64,000 bases of DNA from Streptomyces phaeofaciens (GTDB lineage: Bacteria > Actinomycetota > Actinomycetes > Streptomycetales > Streptomycetaceae), in the NCBI RefSeq assembly GCF_014648915.1, contig NZ_BMSA01000001.1, positions 620,001 to 684,000 of the forward strand. The letters are read 5' to 3'. Position numbers and translations under genes: made by a program. Numbering within the stretch: the first letter of the stretch is position 1; every line of letters begins with the position of its first letter. Below, piece by piece: positions 1 through 8,024 of the stretch. The notes below the pieces were generated by a model. It was not told where the DNA came from. It did not search any database and saw nothing but the letters and a program-made list of their open reading frames with translations.

Positions 1-144
1 GTCGTAGCCCTGCCACGGGAACGTCGCGAGGTCCGTGCCCGCGACGGTCACACGGTGGATGGAGGGGGAGAGGCGTTCGGTGCGGACGACCTCGGCACGG
101 AACATCCTGGGGTGCTGCGGCATGAGCCGGTGGATCTTCGCCAT
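1..144 (-). CDS. Siderophore-interacting protein, N-terminal fragment
   Basis: The first 48 codons of a leftward gene are present; the rest lies outside the window. The translation begins MAKIHRLMPQHPRMFRAEVV and continues with RTERLSPSIHRVTVAGTDL, the typical entry into the FAD-binding fold of siderophore-interacting flavoproteins (ViuB/FscN type), which reduce ferric siderophores in the cytoplasm to release iron. The ATG lies just below an iron box and is divergent from a siderophore ABC transporter, so uptake and reductive release are probably co-repressed by iron. The assignment rests on this short stretch and the context. Confidence 0.75.
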   Translation of the reverse strand, partial: MAKIHRLMPQHPRMFRAEVVRTERLSPSIHRVTVAGTDLATFPWQGYD

Positions 145-148
145 AAAG

Positions 149-167
149 GAAGGTTAGCCTAAGCTAA
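149..167 (-). promoter_or_regulatory. Iron box (IdeR/DmdR-type operator) for the leftward gene
   Basis: Read on the minus strand this is TTAGCTTAGGCTAACCTTC, matching 16 of 19 positions of the actinobacterial IdeR/DmdR consensus TTAGGTTAGSCTAACCTAA. It ends five bases from the leftward ATG and should repress that gene under iron sufficiency. Confidence 0.85.
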
Positions 168-194
168 GTTCCACCCCGAGTGACCTTGATCAAC

Positions 195-213
195 TTAGGT
201 TAGGCTAACCTTC
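195..213 (+). promoter_or_regulatory. Iron box (IdeR/DmdR-type operator) for the ABC transporter
   Basis: TTAGGTTAGGCTAACCTTC matches 17 of 19 positions of the IdeR/DmdR consensus. It ends only four bases before the GTG assigned as the ATPase start, which leaves no room for a ribosome-binding site. Either the mRNA is leaderless or the true start is slightly downstream. Repression by iron-loaded DmdR is inferred. Confidence 0.9.
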
Positions 214-217
214 GCTC

Positions 218-1090
218 GTGAGTTCTGGTGAAGAGACAACCGAGGCATCCCGCGGACGCGGGCACGAGCTGACCGCCCGGGACGTGACCGTGTCGTACGA
301 CGGGACGGACGTCGTCCACGGCGCCGCGCTCACCCTGCGGCCCGGCGAGGTGACGGCCCTGGTCGGGCCCAACGGAAGCGGCAAGTCCACGCTGCTGCGG
401 ACCCTGGCCCGGCTCCAGCGCGCCCGCACCGCCACGCTCACGCTCGGCGGCGAGGACGGCGCCACCGCCGACGGTCTGGCGCTGACCTCCCGTGAGTTCG
501 CACGCCACGTGGCCCTGCTGACCCAGGGCCGGCCCACACCGAGCGGCCTGACCGTCCGGGACGTCGTCGAGTTCGGCCGCTACCCGTACCGGGGGCGCTG
601 GGGCAGGGACGATCCGGACGCCCCGGCCGCCGTCGCCCGCGCGCTGGCCATGACCGACCTGGAGACCCTCGCCGAACGGGGCGCCGAACACCTCTCCGGC
701 GGCCAGCTCCAGCGCGTCTGGCTCGCCGGCTGCCTCGCCCAGGAGACCGGAGTGCTCCTCCTCGACGAACCCACCACCTACCTCGACCTCCGCTACCAGG
801 TCGAACTGCTCGACCTGATCCGCGACCTGGCCGACGGCCACGGCATCGCCGTCGGCGTCGTCCTGCACGACCTGGACCAGGCCGCCGCCGTCGCCGACCG
901 GATCGCCCTGCTGCACGCGGGACGGATCGTCGCCGACGGCCCGCCCGAGGACGTCCTCACCGCGGACCGCCTGACGACGACGTACGGCATCCGCATCGAC
1001 GTCGACACCGACCCCTCCACCGGCCGGCTGCGCACCCGCGCCATCGGCCGCCACCACGCACGCACCGAAAGGCTCAGCAGCACGCCATGA
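218..1090 (+). CDS. Iron-siderophore ABC transporter ATP-binding protein
   Basis: A 290-residue FecE/FhuC-type ATPase that powers ferric siderophore import. Visible motifs are Walker A GPNGSGKST (about residues 50-58), the Q-loop region TQGRP, the ABC signature LSGGQLQR (159-166), Walker B VLLLDEP (179-185) and the switch histidine in VLHDLDQ. The domain starts near residue 18 (ELTARDVTVSY), so the first residues may be extra. GTG 218 has no Shine-Dalgarno and abuts the iron box. Its stop overlaps the next gene by ATGA, so ATPase, lipoprotein and permease form one operon. Confidence 0.93.
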   Translation: MSSGEETTEASRGRGHELTARDVTVSYDGTDVVHGAALTLRPGEVTALVGPNGSGKSTLLRTLARLQRARTATLTLGGEDGATADGLALTSREFARHVALLTQGRPTPSGLTVRDVVEFGRYPYRGRWGRDDPDAPAAVARALAMTDLETLAERGAEHLSGGQLQRVWLAGCLAQETGVLLLDEPTTYLDLRYQVELLDLIRDLADGHGIAVGVVLHDLDQAAAVADRIALLHAGRIVADGPPEDVLTADRLTTTYGIRIDVDTDPSTGRLRTRAIGRHHARTERLSSTP

Positions 1091-2064
1091 GAAGCCCCCT
1101 CGTCACCCTCGCCGCCGCCTTTGCCGCGGCCGTCGTCCTGGCCGGCTGCGGCACCACCGAGCCCGCCGCCTCCAGCTCCGCCTCCGCCGGCGCGCAGCGC
1201 ATCACCCTGACCGACGCGACCGGCGCGAAGGTCGAACTCGACGCGCCGGCCAAGAAGGTCGTCGGCACCGAGTGGGACGTCGTGGAGCACCTCGTCTCGC
1301 TCGGCGTCGAGCCCGTCGGCGTCGCCGACGTCAAGGGCTACACGGCCTGGGACGCCTCCGCCCCGCTGAAGAACGCGCCCAAGGACATCGGCACCCGCGG
1401 CGAGCCCAGCATGGACACCGTCGCCGCGCTCGCCCCGGACCTGATCGTCGCCAACACCGACCTGCCGGCGGCCGCCGTCGAGCAGCTGCGCGAGATCGCC
1501 CCCGTCCTCGCGGTCGACTCCGCCGACTCCGCCGACCAGATCGGCCGGATGCAGGAGAACCTGGACCTCATCGCCGAGGCCACCGGCACCACGGCCGAGG
1601 CCGGCCGGCTGAAGAAGGCCTTCGACGCCAAGGTCGCCGAGGGCAAGAAGACCCTCGCCGACGCCGGCCTGGCCGGCCGGGAGATCGCGTTCGCCGACGG
1701 CTACGTCGTCTCCCACCAGGTCTCGGTCCGCCCGTACACCAGCGGCTCGCTGCTCGGGAACGTCAACACGGCGATAGGCCTGAAGAACGCCTGGAGCATC
1801 AAGGGCGACAAGGACTACGGCCTCGGCACCACCGACGTCGAGGGCCTCAGCGACCTGGGCGACGTCGAGTTCGCCTACATCGGCAACGACGGCGAGACCA
1901 GCGACCCCTTCGCCGACGACCTCGCCGAGAACTCCGTCTGGAAGGGCCTGCCGTTCGTCGAGAAGGGCAACGTCCACCACCTGCCCGACGGCATCTGGAT
2001 GTTCGGCGGCACACGGTCGATGGAGGCGTACATCGACGCCGTCGTCGGCGCCCTGACGAAGTAG
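1087..2064 (+). CDS. Iron-siderophore ABC transporter substrate-binding lipoprotein
   Basis: A 325-residue FepB/FhuD-type (class III) binding protein. The N-terminus is a lipoprotein signal with lipobox LAGC, so Cys21 would be lipidated and the protein tethered to the outer face of the membrane. The mature part has the two-lobed helical-backbone pattern of cluster A-II proteins, including TRGEPSMDTVAALAPDLIVAN and a C-terminal KGNVHHLPDGIWMFGG segment. It overlaps the ATPase gene by four bases and is followed four bases later by the permease. The exact siderophore cannot be read from the sequence. Confidence 0.93.
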   Translation: MRSPLVTLAAAFAAAVVLAGCGTTEPAASSSASAGAQRITLTDATGAKVELDAPAKKVVGTEWDVVEHLVSLGVEPVGVADVKGYTAWDASAPLKNAPKDIGTRGEPSMDTVAALAPDLIVANTDLPAAAVEQLREIAPVLAVDSADSADQIGRMQENLDLIAEATGTTAEAGRLKKAFDAKVAEGKKTLADAGLAGREIAFADGYVVSHQVSVRPYTSGSLLGNVNTAIGLKNAWSIKGDKDYGLGTTDVEGLSDLGDVEFAYIGNDGETSDPFADDLAENSVWKGLPFVEKGNVHHLPDGIWMFGGTRSMEAYIDAVVGALTK

Positions 2065-2068
2065 CGGC

Positions 2069-4153
2069 ATGACCGTCACCGCCACGGCTCCCGTCACCGG
2101 CCCCGCGGCGACGACCTCCCGGACGGGCGCGGCCGCGGCGTCGGCCGCGCTCGTCCTCCTGGTCGCCGCCCTCGCCGTCGTCGACATCACCCAGGGCACG
2201 GCCTCCGTCGGACCGGCCGAGGTCGCCAAGGCCCTCACCGGCCGCGCCGACCCCGCCGACGCCTCCGTCGTGATCGCCTCGCGCCTGCCCCGGGCGGCCG
2301 CGGGACTGCTGGTCGGCGCCGCGCTGGGCATCGCCGGCGCGGCCCTCCAGGCCGTCAGCCGCAACGTCCTCGCCGCACCCGACACCCTGGCCGTCAACGC
2401 CGGTTCCTACCTGGCCCTGGGCGTGCTGACCGTCACCGGCGCCTCCCTGCCGCTCCTGGCCTCCTCCGGCGTGGCCTTCGTCGGCGCGCTCGCCGCGGCG
2501 GCCGTCGTCCTGGCCCTGTCCGGACTCGGCGCGGGCACCGTCCGTCTCGTCCTGGCCGGCAGCGCCCTCACCCTCGGGCTGTCCTCGCTCACCGAGGGAC
2601 TGCTCCTGCTGTTTCCCGAGCGGACCAACGGCCTCTACCAGTGGAGCCAGGGCAGCATCAGCCAGAACGGCTTCGACGGGATCGCGCAGATGGCGCCCGT
2701 GGCCCTGGTCGGGCTGGCCGGGCTGTTGCTGGTCGCCCGCCGGGTGGACGCCCTCGCCCTCGGCGACGAGGCCGCCCGCGGGCTCGGCGTCCCCGTCCGC
2801 GGCACGCGGATCACCGTCGTCGTGCTCGCCGCGCTGCTCTCGGCGGCGGCCGTCACCCTCGCGGGACCCATCGGCTTCGTCGGTCTGTGCGCGCCTGCCC
2901 TGGTGCGTCCGCTCGCCCGCCGCGTACGCCCCTTCGTCCGCGTCCGGGCCTTCCTGCCCCTGGCCGGACTGACCGGCGCGGGCCTGGTCCTCGGCTCGGA
3001 CGTCCTGCTGCGCGCCCTGGTGCCGGCCGGCACCGCCGTCGCCGTGCCCACCGGTGTCGTCACCGGCATCCTCGGCGCGGTGTTCCTCGTCGGCATGGCG
3101 CTGCGGGTGCGGGACACCGCCGCCGCGAGCCCGCCGGAGCGGCTGCGCATCCCGAGCCGTACCGGATTCCTCGTGACGGTGGCGGTGCTCGTCGCCGCCC
3201 TCGTCGGGGTGACCCTCGCCGGTGTGCTGCTCGGCGACACCACACTGCTGCTGGGCGACGTGGCGAACTGGGCGCAGGGCAGGGCCGCCCGGCCCCTCTC
3301 CTTCGTCCTCGACACCCGCGTGCCCCGGGTGCTCGCGGCGCTGCTCGCCGGCGCGGCCCTCGCCCTGTCCGGAACCCTGGTGCAGGCCGTCACCCGCAAC
3401 CCGCTCGCGGAGCCCGGGATCCTCGGCGTCTCCGGCGGGGCGGCGCTCGGCGCGGTCCTGCTCGTCACGACCGTTTCGGGCGCCGGCTCCTGGGGCGTCG
3501 CGGGCGCCGCGTTCGCGGGCGCGGCGGTCACCGCCGTCCTCGTCTTCGGGCTCGCGGCGCGCGGCGGCTTCGGCCACCACCGGCTGGTGCTGGTCGGCGT
3601 CGGCGTGTCCGCCGCCACGACCGCGCTCATCAGCCTGCTCATCGTCCTCACGGACCCGTTCAACGCGACGAAGGCGCTCACCTGGCTGTCCGGCTCCACC
3701 TACGGACGGACCTTGCCCGACGCGCTGCCCGTCGCCGGCGCCCTGCTGCTGGGTGTCGCGGTGTCCGTGCTGCGGCGCACCGAACTCGACCTCGTGTCCC
3801 TCGACGACGACACCCCCGGGCTGCTCGGTCTGCGGCTGCCGCCCGCACGGCTGGGCTTCCTGGCCGTGAGCGTGCTGTTGAGCGCGACCGCGGTCGCCGC
3901 GGCGGGCACGATCGGCTTCGTGGGCCTCGTCGCCCCGCACGCGGCCCGCGCCCTCGTCGGCCGGCGGCATGTGCGGGTCGTGCCGGTCGCGGTGCTGCTG
4001 GGCGCCGTCCTCGTCTGTACGGCGGACATCGTCGGCCGGACCGTGATCGCACCGGCACAGCTGGGTGCCGGACTGATGACGGCCGTCATCGGGACGCCCT
4101 ACTTCCTGTATCTGCTCGTGCGGACCCGACGGTTGCGGGGCGTGGCGGGCTGA
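2069..4153 (+). CDS. Iron-siderophore ABC transporter permease, fused FecCD-FecCD
   Basis: At 694 residues this is twice the usual FecCD length. Both halves carry the BtuC/FecCD hallmarks: VSRNVLAAPDTLAVNAG and GPIGFVGLCAPALVRPLARR in the first, VTRNPLAEPGILGVSGG and GTIGFVGLVAPHAARALVG in the second. The chain therefore supplies the whole membrane pore, as FhuB does, with about 18-20 transmembrane helices. It starts four bases after the lipoprotein stop with no strong ribosome-binding site, suggesting translational coupling. Confidence 0.94.
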   Translation: MTVTATAPVTGPAATTSRTGAAAASAALVLLVAALAVVDITQGTASVGPAEVAKALTGRADPADASVVIASRLPRAAAGLLVGAALGIAGAALQAVSRNVLAAPDTLAVNAGSYLALGVLTVTGASLPLLASSGVAFVGALAAAAVVLALSGLGAGTVRLVLAGSALTLGLSSLTEGLLLLFPERTNGLYQWSQGSISQNGFDGIAQMAPVALVGLAGLLLVARRVDALALGDEAARGLGVPVRGTRITVVVLAALLSAAAVTLAGPIGFVGLCAPALVRPLARRVRPFVRVRAFLPLAGLTGAGLVLGSDVLLRALVPAGTAVAVPTGVVTGILGAVFLVGMALRVRDTAAASPPERLRIPSRTGFLVTVAVLVAALVGVTLAGVLLGDTTLLLGDVANWAQGRAARPLSFVLDTRVPRVLAALLAGAALALSGTLVQAVTRNPLAEPGILGVSGGAALGAVLLVTTVSGAGSWGVAGAAFAGAAVTAVLVFGLAARGGFGHHRLVLVGVGVSAATTALISLLIVLTDPFNATKALTWLSGSTYGRTLPDALPVAGALLLGVAVSVLRRTELDLVSLDDDTPGLLGLRLPPARLGFLAVSVLLSATAVAAAGTIGFVGLVAPHAARALVGRRHVRVVPVAVLLGAVLVCTADIVGRTVIAPAQLGAGLMTAVIGTPYFLYLLVRTRRLRGVAG

Positions 4154-4270
4154 CGGGGGAAGGGAACGCGCGGGCTTACGGGGCGGGGGACCGTGCGGGC
4201 CGACGGGGAGAGGGGAACGTGCGGGCCGACGAGGGGAGGGGAACGTACGGGCCGACGAGGAGAGGGCGCC
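4150..4270 (+). repeat. Degenerate GC-rich tandem repeat behind the permease
   Basis: About four copies of a unit near 28 bases, centred on GTGCGGGCCGACGGGGAG with variable A/G tails, fill the space between the permease stop and the next start. No gene is supported here. The units drift at several positions, unlike a recent expansion. Confidence 0.6.
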
Positions 4271-4339
4271 TCGCGTCGGCAGGGCGGCGCCCGTCGCGTC
4301 GACGGGGCGTCCCCGACCCCACCCGGGCATGGTGGATCC

Positions 4340-5197
4340 ATGATCGTCCTCGCCCTGCTCTTCGCCGTCCTGGGAGCCTTCAGCAACGCGCTGGGCACGG
4401 CCTTCCAGCGCAAGGCCGCTTCCACCGTGGCCCGGGGCGGCGGGGCGGGACTGCTGCTCGCCCTCGCGCGGCGGCCCGCCTGGGCCATCGGGATCGCCGG
4501 CGTGACGGGCGCCGCGGTGTTCCAGGCGCTGGCCCTGGTCAACGGGCCCATGGCGTTCGTCCAGCCCGTCTTCATCCTCGAACTTCCGTTCGCGCTGCTG
4601 ATCGCCGTGCCCCTGCTACGGCGACGGCTGCCGGCCGCCGGCTGGTGGGCGATCGGGGTAGTGGTGGCCGGCCTCGCCGTGCTGCTCGCCGCGGCGGCCC
4701 CCGTCGGGACCCGGGACCAGGCCGCGATGGACCGGTGGATCCCGGTGCTGGCGCTCGCCCTGGGGGCGATGGGCGCGGCGGTCGTCCTCACGCGTTCCAC
4801 GTCCTCGCCGCTGTTCCGCGCCGCCGTCCTGGCGACCGGCGCCGCGGTCGGCAACGCGCTCACCGCCGCCCTCATGAAGTCCGCCACCGGACGTCTCGCC
4901 GACGCGGGACTGCCCGCCTTCCTCACCGCCTGGCAGACCTACGGCTTCGCGCTCACCGGCATCGCCGCCCTGCTCCTGCTGGAGAGCGCGCTCCAGGCCG
5001 GCCCGCTCGTCGCGTCCCAGCCCGCGCTGACCATCGGCGACGCGGCGGTGAGCCTCCTGCTGGGCGTCGTGCTGTTCGAGGAGCGGGTCCGCACGGGCTG
5101 GTGGCTGCTGCCCGAGGCGGCCGGAGCCCTGCTGATCCTGTGGGGCGTGCTGCGGCTGACCCGGGTGGTGCCCCGGCTCGCCGATGTCGTGGGCTGA
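4340..5197 (+). CDS. DMT-superfamily (EamA-like) membrane transporter
   Basis: A 285-residue protein that is almost entirely hydrophobic, with about nine to ten predicted membrane helices. The N-terminal MIVLALLFAVLGAFSNALGT and an internal duplication of the EamA type point to the drug/metabolite transporter superfamily. ATG 4340 is chosen because hydrophobic sequence starts there and GGTGG precedes it; an upstream in-frame extension to 4193 is Arg/Gly-rich and runs through the tandem repeat, so it is unlikely. The substrate is unknown. Confidence 0.75.
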   Translation: MIVLALLFAVLGAFSNALGTAFQRKAASTVARGGGAGLLLALARRPAWAIGIAGVTGAAVFQALALVNGPMAFVQPVFILELPFALLIAVPLLRRRLPAAGWWAIGVVVAGLAVLLAAAAPVGTRDQAAMDRWIPVLALALGAMGAAVVLTRSTSSPLFRAAVLATGAAVGNALTAALMKSATGRLADAGLPAFLTAWQTYGFALTGIAALLLLESALQAGPLVASQPALTIGDAAVSLLLGVVLFEERVRTGWWLLPEAAGALLILWGVLRLTRVVPRLADVVG

Positions 5198-5238
5198 CCC
5201 GCGTGCGCCCCGGCTCGCCGACCTCGTGGGCCGACCCG

Positions 5239-5292
5239 CCGTGGTGAGAAGGCCGGCCGTGGTGAGAGGGCCGGCCGTGGTGAGAGGGCCGG
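5239..5292 (+). repeat. Three tandem copies of an 18-bp unit
   Basis: CCGTGGTGAGAGGGCCGG occurs three times in a row (5239, 5257, 5275), the first copy with one change. The last copy runs into the terminator hairpin. Just before it, 5209-5238 is a near copy of the gene end at 5171-5200 (CCCCGGCTCGCCGA through GGGCTGACCC), so the 3' end of the transporter gene has been duplicated once. Confidence 0.85.
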
Positions 5293-5320
5293 CCGGGAGC
5301 CGGTGAGTGCTCCCGGCCGG
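5289..5320. terminator. Strong hairpin terminator between convergent genes
   Basis: A perfect 12-bp stem (CCGGCCGGGAGC / GCTCCCGGCCGG) with an 8-base loop lies nine bases beyond the stop of the leftward gene and about 90 bases after the rightward transporter. It probably terminates both. Confidence 0.8.
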
Positions 5321-5328
5321 ACAGGCAC

Positions 5329-5877
5329 TCAGCGGGCCAGCGCCGCCGCGCCCGCCTGGGCGTACTTCTCGTCCAGGGTGCCGGACGGGGCACCGGCGAC
5401 GCCGATGCCGGCGATCGGCGCGTTGCGGGCCGTCACGGGGACACCGCCGCCCAGGAAGAGCGTGCCGGGGATGTCCTTCAGGTTCGGCGTCTGCTCCAGG
5501 CGCCCGGCCAGTTCGGAGGTGGGGGCGTTCCAGGACACCGCGGTGAACGCCTTGCGCTCGGCGGACTCGTACGACTGCGGGCCCGCGCCGTCGCCGCGCA
5601 GGGTGACGACGGTGTTGCCGTTGCGGTCGACGACGGCGACCGTGACCCGCTGGTTCTCCCGCTCGGCGGCGTCGAGCGCGGCCTGCGCGGCCCGGGTGGC
5701 GGCGTCGATCGTCAGATGCGTGGAGGTCGTGGTGGTCCCGGACGCGGCGGCGGTGGTGGCGGGGACGACGGCCGGCGCGGAGGCGTTCGCGGACACCGTG
5801 CCGAAGGTCGCGGCGCCGACGGCGGCGAGGGCGGCGGCGCCGATGGTGACACGGCCACGCCTGGAGAGGGACTTCAT
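5329..5877 (-). CDS. hbpS: Extracellular haem-binding protein, HbpS/GlcG family
   Basis: A 182-residue secreted protein. The N-terminus MKSLSRRGRVTIGAAALAAV has a twin-arginine motif and hydrophobic core, consistent with Tat export. The mature part is a single HbpS/GlcG (DUF336-like) domain: LTIDAATRAAQAALDAAE, VAVVDRNGNTVVTLRGD, and the glycine-rich GTLFLGGGVPV and IAGIGVAGAPSG. In Streptomyces reticuli HbpS binds haem and senses redox stress for the sensor kinase SenS; here the divergent neighbours are exactly such a kinase and regulator. Start ATG 5877 is set by the signal peptide. Function is transferred from family and synteny. Confidence 0.88.
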   Translation of the reverse strand: MKSLSRRGRVTIGAAALAAVGAATFGTVSANASAPAVVPATTAAASGTTTTSTHLTIDAATRAAQAALDAAERENQRVTVAVVDRNGNTVVTLRGDGAGPQSYESAERKAFTAVSWNAPTSELAGRLEQTPNLKDIPGTLFLGGGVPVTARNAPIAGIGVAGAPSGTLDEKYAQAGAAALAR

Positions 5878-6121
5878 GCTGGTGTGCTCCTCGGGATCGG
5901 GGGCCGCCGCGGTGGTCCGGGCTGCCCGTCTGCTCTCCACCCTCGCCCCGGAACCCGGGCCGCGAGGTCGGCGTTCCGGCCCCTCCCGGCCCGCGCGACG
6001 GACGATGCGGGGGTCATCCGATCGGTTGACCCCACGGCGATGGCGACCCGTCACAATGGGAGTGTTTGCGCAGTTCAGCGCGGACGGTCGGGACGAAACG
6101 GACGGAGCGAGGACGGTGCGC

Positions 6122-7366
6122 GTGGCGAAGCCGGACGACCCGGACGGCCGGTGGCTGGCGGTCGTGATGCACACCGCGTTCTTCCTGCTGCTCGGCGGCG
6201 CCCTGGCCCGCTTCCTGCTGCGCCACCCCGGCGAGTCCCGCACCCCGTGGATCATCGCCCTGTCCGTCACCCTGGCGATCCTGCACCTGGGCGGCGCCGC
6301 CGCCGTGTTCCAGGACCCGCGGCGGACGGACCGGCCCGCGCGGCGCCTGCGCCGATCCGTACGGCGGCCCGGCCCGCCGTTCGTCGCGCCCGTCCGGCTG
6401 GGACTGGTCGTGGCCGTCTGGGCGGTGCTCGTGCTGCTCGCCCCGAGCTTCTCCTGGTGCGCGGTGCCGCTCCTCTACACCGGCCTGCGCACCCTGCCGA
6501 CGCGCGCGGCGCTCGCCCTGGTCGGCGTCCTGACCGCCTTCGTCGTCGCCGCGCAGCTCCGTCTCGCCGGCGGCTTCGACCCCAATTTGCTGCTCGCGCC
6601 CCCGGCCGTCGCCGCGCTCGCCACGGCCGTCTTCCTGCGGACCGAGCGGCAGGCGGCGCGCCAGCGCGCCCTCATCGACGACCTGATCCGTACCCGGCGC
6701 GAGCTGGCCGCGTCCGAACGCCGTGCGGGCATCCTCGCCGAACGCCAGCGGCTGTCGATGGAGATCCACGACACCCTCGCGCAGGGCCTGTCCAGCCAGC
6801 GCATGCTGCTCCAGGCGGCGGAACGGGTGTGGGAGTCCGAGCCCGGCAAGGCCCGCGGCCACGTCCGGTCGGCCGCGTCCGTCGCCGAGCACAACCTCGC
6901 CGAGGCCCGGCGCTTCGTGCACGACCTGGCCCCCGCGGACCTCGCCCGTGGCGGCGGCCTCGATGCCGCGCTGCGCGCCCTGGCCGCACGGGAGTCCGGC
7001 GACCGTCTCGCTGTACGCGTGCACATCGATGACGGCGGCCGGGCCGCGCTGCTGCCCGAGCGCGTCCAGTCCGCCCTGCTGCACATCGCCCAGGGCGCCC
7101 TGGCCAATGTCCGCGAACACGCGGACGCGACCACCGCCGCGCTCACCCTCACCCTGCTCGACGACCAGGTCGTCCTGGACGTCACCGACGACGGCCGCGG
7201 CTTCGACCCCGCGCCCTCCGCCACGCCCCCGGCCGCGGGGCGCGGGCACGGTCTGCCCGCCATGCGCGCCCGGCTGGGCCAGCTCGGCGGCACCCTGACC
7301 GTCGAGTCGGCGCGGGGCGAGGGCACGGTCCTGTCCGCCGCCGTCCCCCTGGAGGCAACCCGATGA
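6122..7366 (+). CDS. senS: Sensor histidine kinase, SenS-like
   Basis: A 414-residue membrane sensor kinase of the NarL-partner class. About five to six hydrophobic helices occupy residues 11-172, followed by a coiled linker, the HisKA_3 box with phospho-acceptor MEIHDTLAQGL (His216) and a C-terminal HATPase domain (DDGRGFDP, GHGLPAMRARLGQLGG). GTG 6122 is preferred because GAGGA lies eight bases upstream; ATG 6056 and GTG 6116 are in-frame alternatives. It overlaps the regulator by ATGA and is divergent from hbpS, the arrangement of the HbpS-SenS-SenR haem/redox system. It probably autophosphorylates in response to HbpS outside the membrane. Confidence 0.88.
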   Translation: MAKPDDPDGRWLAVVMHTAFFLLLGGALARFLLRHPGESRTPWIIALSVTLAILHLGGAAAVFQDPRRTDRPARRLRRSVRRPGPPFVAPVRLGLVVAVWAVLVLLAPSFSWCAVPLLYTGLRTLPTRAALALVGVLTAFVVAAQLRLAGGFDPNLLLAPPAVAALATAVFLRTERQAARQRALIDDLIRTRRELAASERRAGILAERQRLSMEIHDTLAQGLSSQRMLLQAAERVWESEPGKARGHVRSAASVAEHNLAEARRFVHDLAPADLARGGGLDAALRALAARESGDRLAVRVHIDDGGRAALLPERVQSALLHIAQGALANVREHADATTAALTLTLLDDQVVLDVTDDGRGFDPAPSATPPAAGRGHGLPAMRARLGQLGGTLTVESARGEGTVLSAAVPLEATR

Positions 7367-8010
7367 CCGACCCGGCCGCCCCGGCTCCCGTCCGCATCCT
7401 CGTCTGCGACGACCACGTGGTCGTCCGGGCCGGACTGCTCGCCCTCCTCGACAGCGCCCCCGGCATCGAGGTGGCCGGCGAGGCGGGAACCGGTGAGGAG
7501 GCGCTCGCCCTGGCCGCCCGGCTGGCCCCGGACGTGGTGCTGATGGACCTTCAGCTGGGCGAGGGCATCGACGGCGTCGAGACCACCCGCCGCCTCACGA
7601 CCGGCGCCGGCCCCCGCCCGCACGTCCTGGTGCTCACCACCTACGACACCGACGCCGACATCACCCGCGCCATCGAGGCGGGCGCGACCGGCTACCTCCT
7701 CAAGGCCGAACGTCCCGAGGAACTGTTCGCCGCGATCCACGCCGCCGCCCAGGGCCGTACGGCCCTCTCCCCGCCGGTCGCCACCCGCGTCATGGCCCGG
7801 ATGCGAGCGCCCCGGTCCTCGCTCACCGACCGCGAGCGCGACATCCTCGCCCAGCTCGCCCGCGGCCTCGGCAACCGGGAGATCGCCCGCGCCCTGTTCA
7901 TCAGCGAGGCCACGGTGAAGACCCATCTGCGCCGGATCTACGACAAGCTCGGCGTCGACACCCGCGCGGGCGCCGTGGCGGTGGCGAAGGAGCAGCGGCT
8001 GCTGCCCTGA
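7363..8010 (+). CDS. senR: LuxR/NarL-family response regulator, SenR-like
   Basis: A 215-residue two-domain regulator. The receiver domain shows the acidic pair CDDH, the phospho-acceptor VVLMDLQLGEG (Asp62), the conserved Thr in VLTTYD and the Lys in GYLLKAE. The C-terminal HTH reads LTDRERDILAQLARGLGNRE then IARALFISEATVKTHLRRIY, a canonical LuxR/NarL motif. The start overlaps the kinase stop by ATGA. In S. reticuli SenR controls hbpS and the furS-cpeB operon; targets in this strain are not visible here. Confidence 0.9.
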   Translation: MTDPAAPAPVRILVCDDHVVVRAGLLALLDSAPGIEVAGEAGTGEEALALAARLAPDVVLMDLQLGEGIDGVETTRRLTTGAGPRPHVLVLTTYDTDADITRAIEAGATGYLLKAERPEELFAAIHAAAQGRTALSPPVATRVMARMRAPRSSLTDRERDILAQLARGLGNREIARALFISEATVKTHLRRIYDKLGVDTRAGAVAVAKEQRLLP

Positions 8011-8024
8011 GCGGGCCCGGACCG

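Noticed and set aside
1847..4330. Long minus-strand open frame antisense to the siderophore genes
   Set aside because: Low-complexity Gly/Arg/Glu/Asp composition and no domain; the plus strand has clear ABC permease sequence. A high-GC shadow.
6056..6121. ATG 6056 as the SenS start
   Set aside because: No ribosome-binding site, and the added residues are not hydrophobic or domain-like; GTG 6122 has GAGGA at good spacing. Kept only as an alternative.
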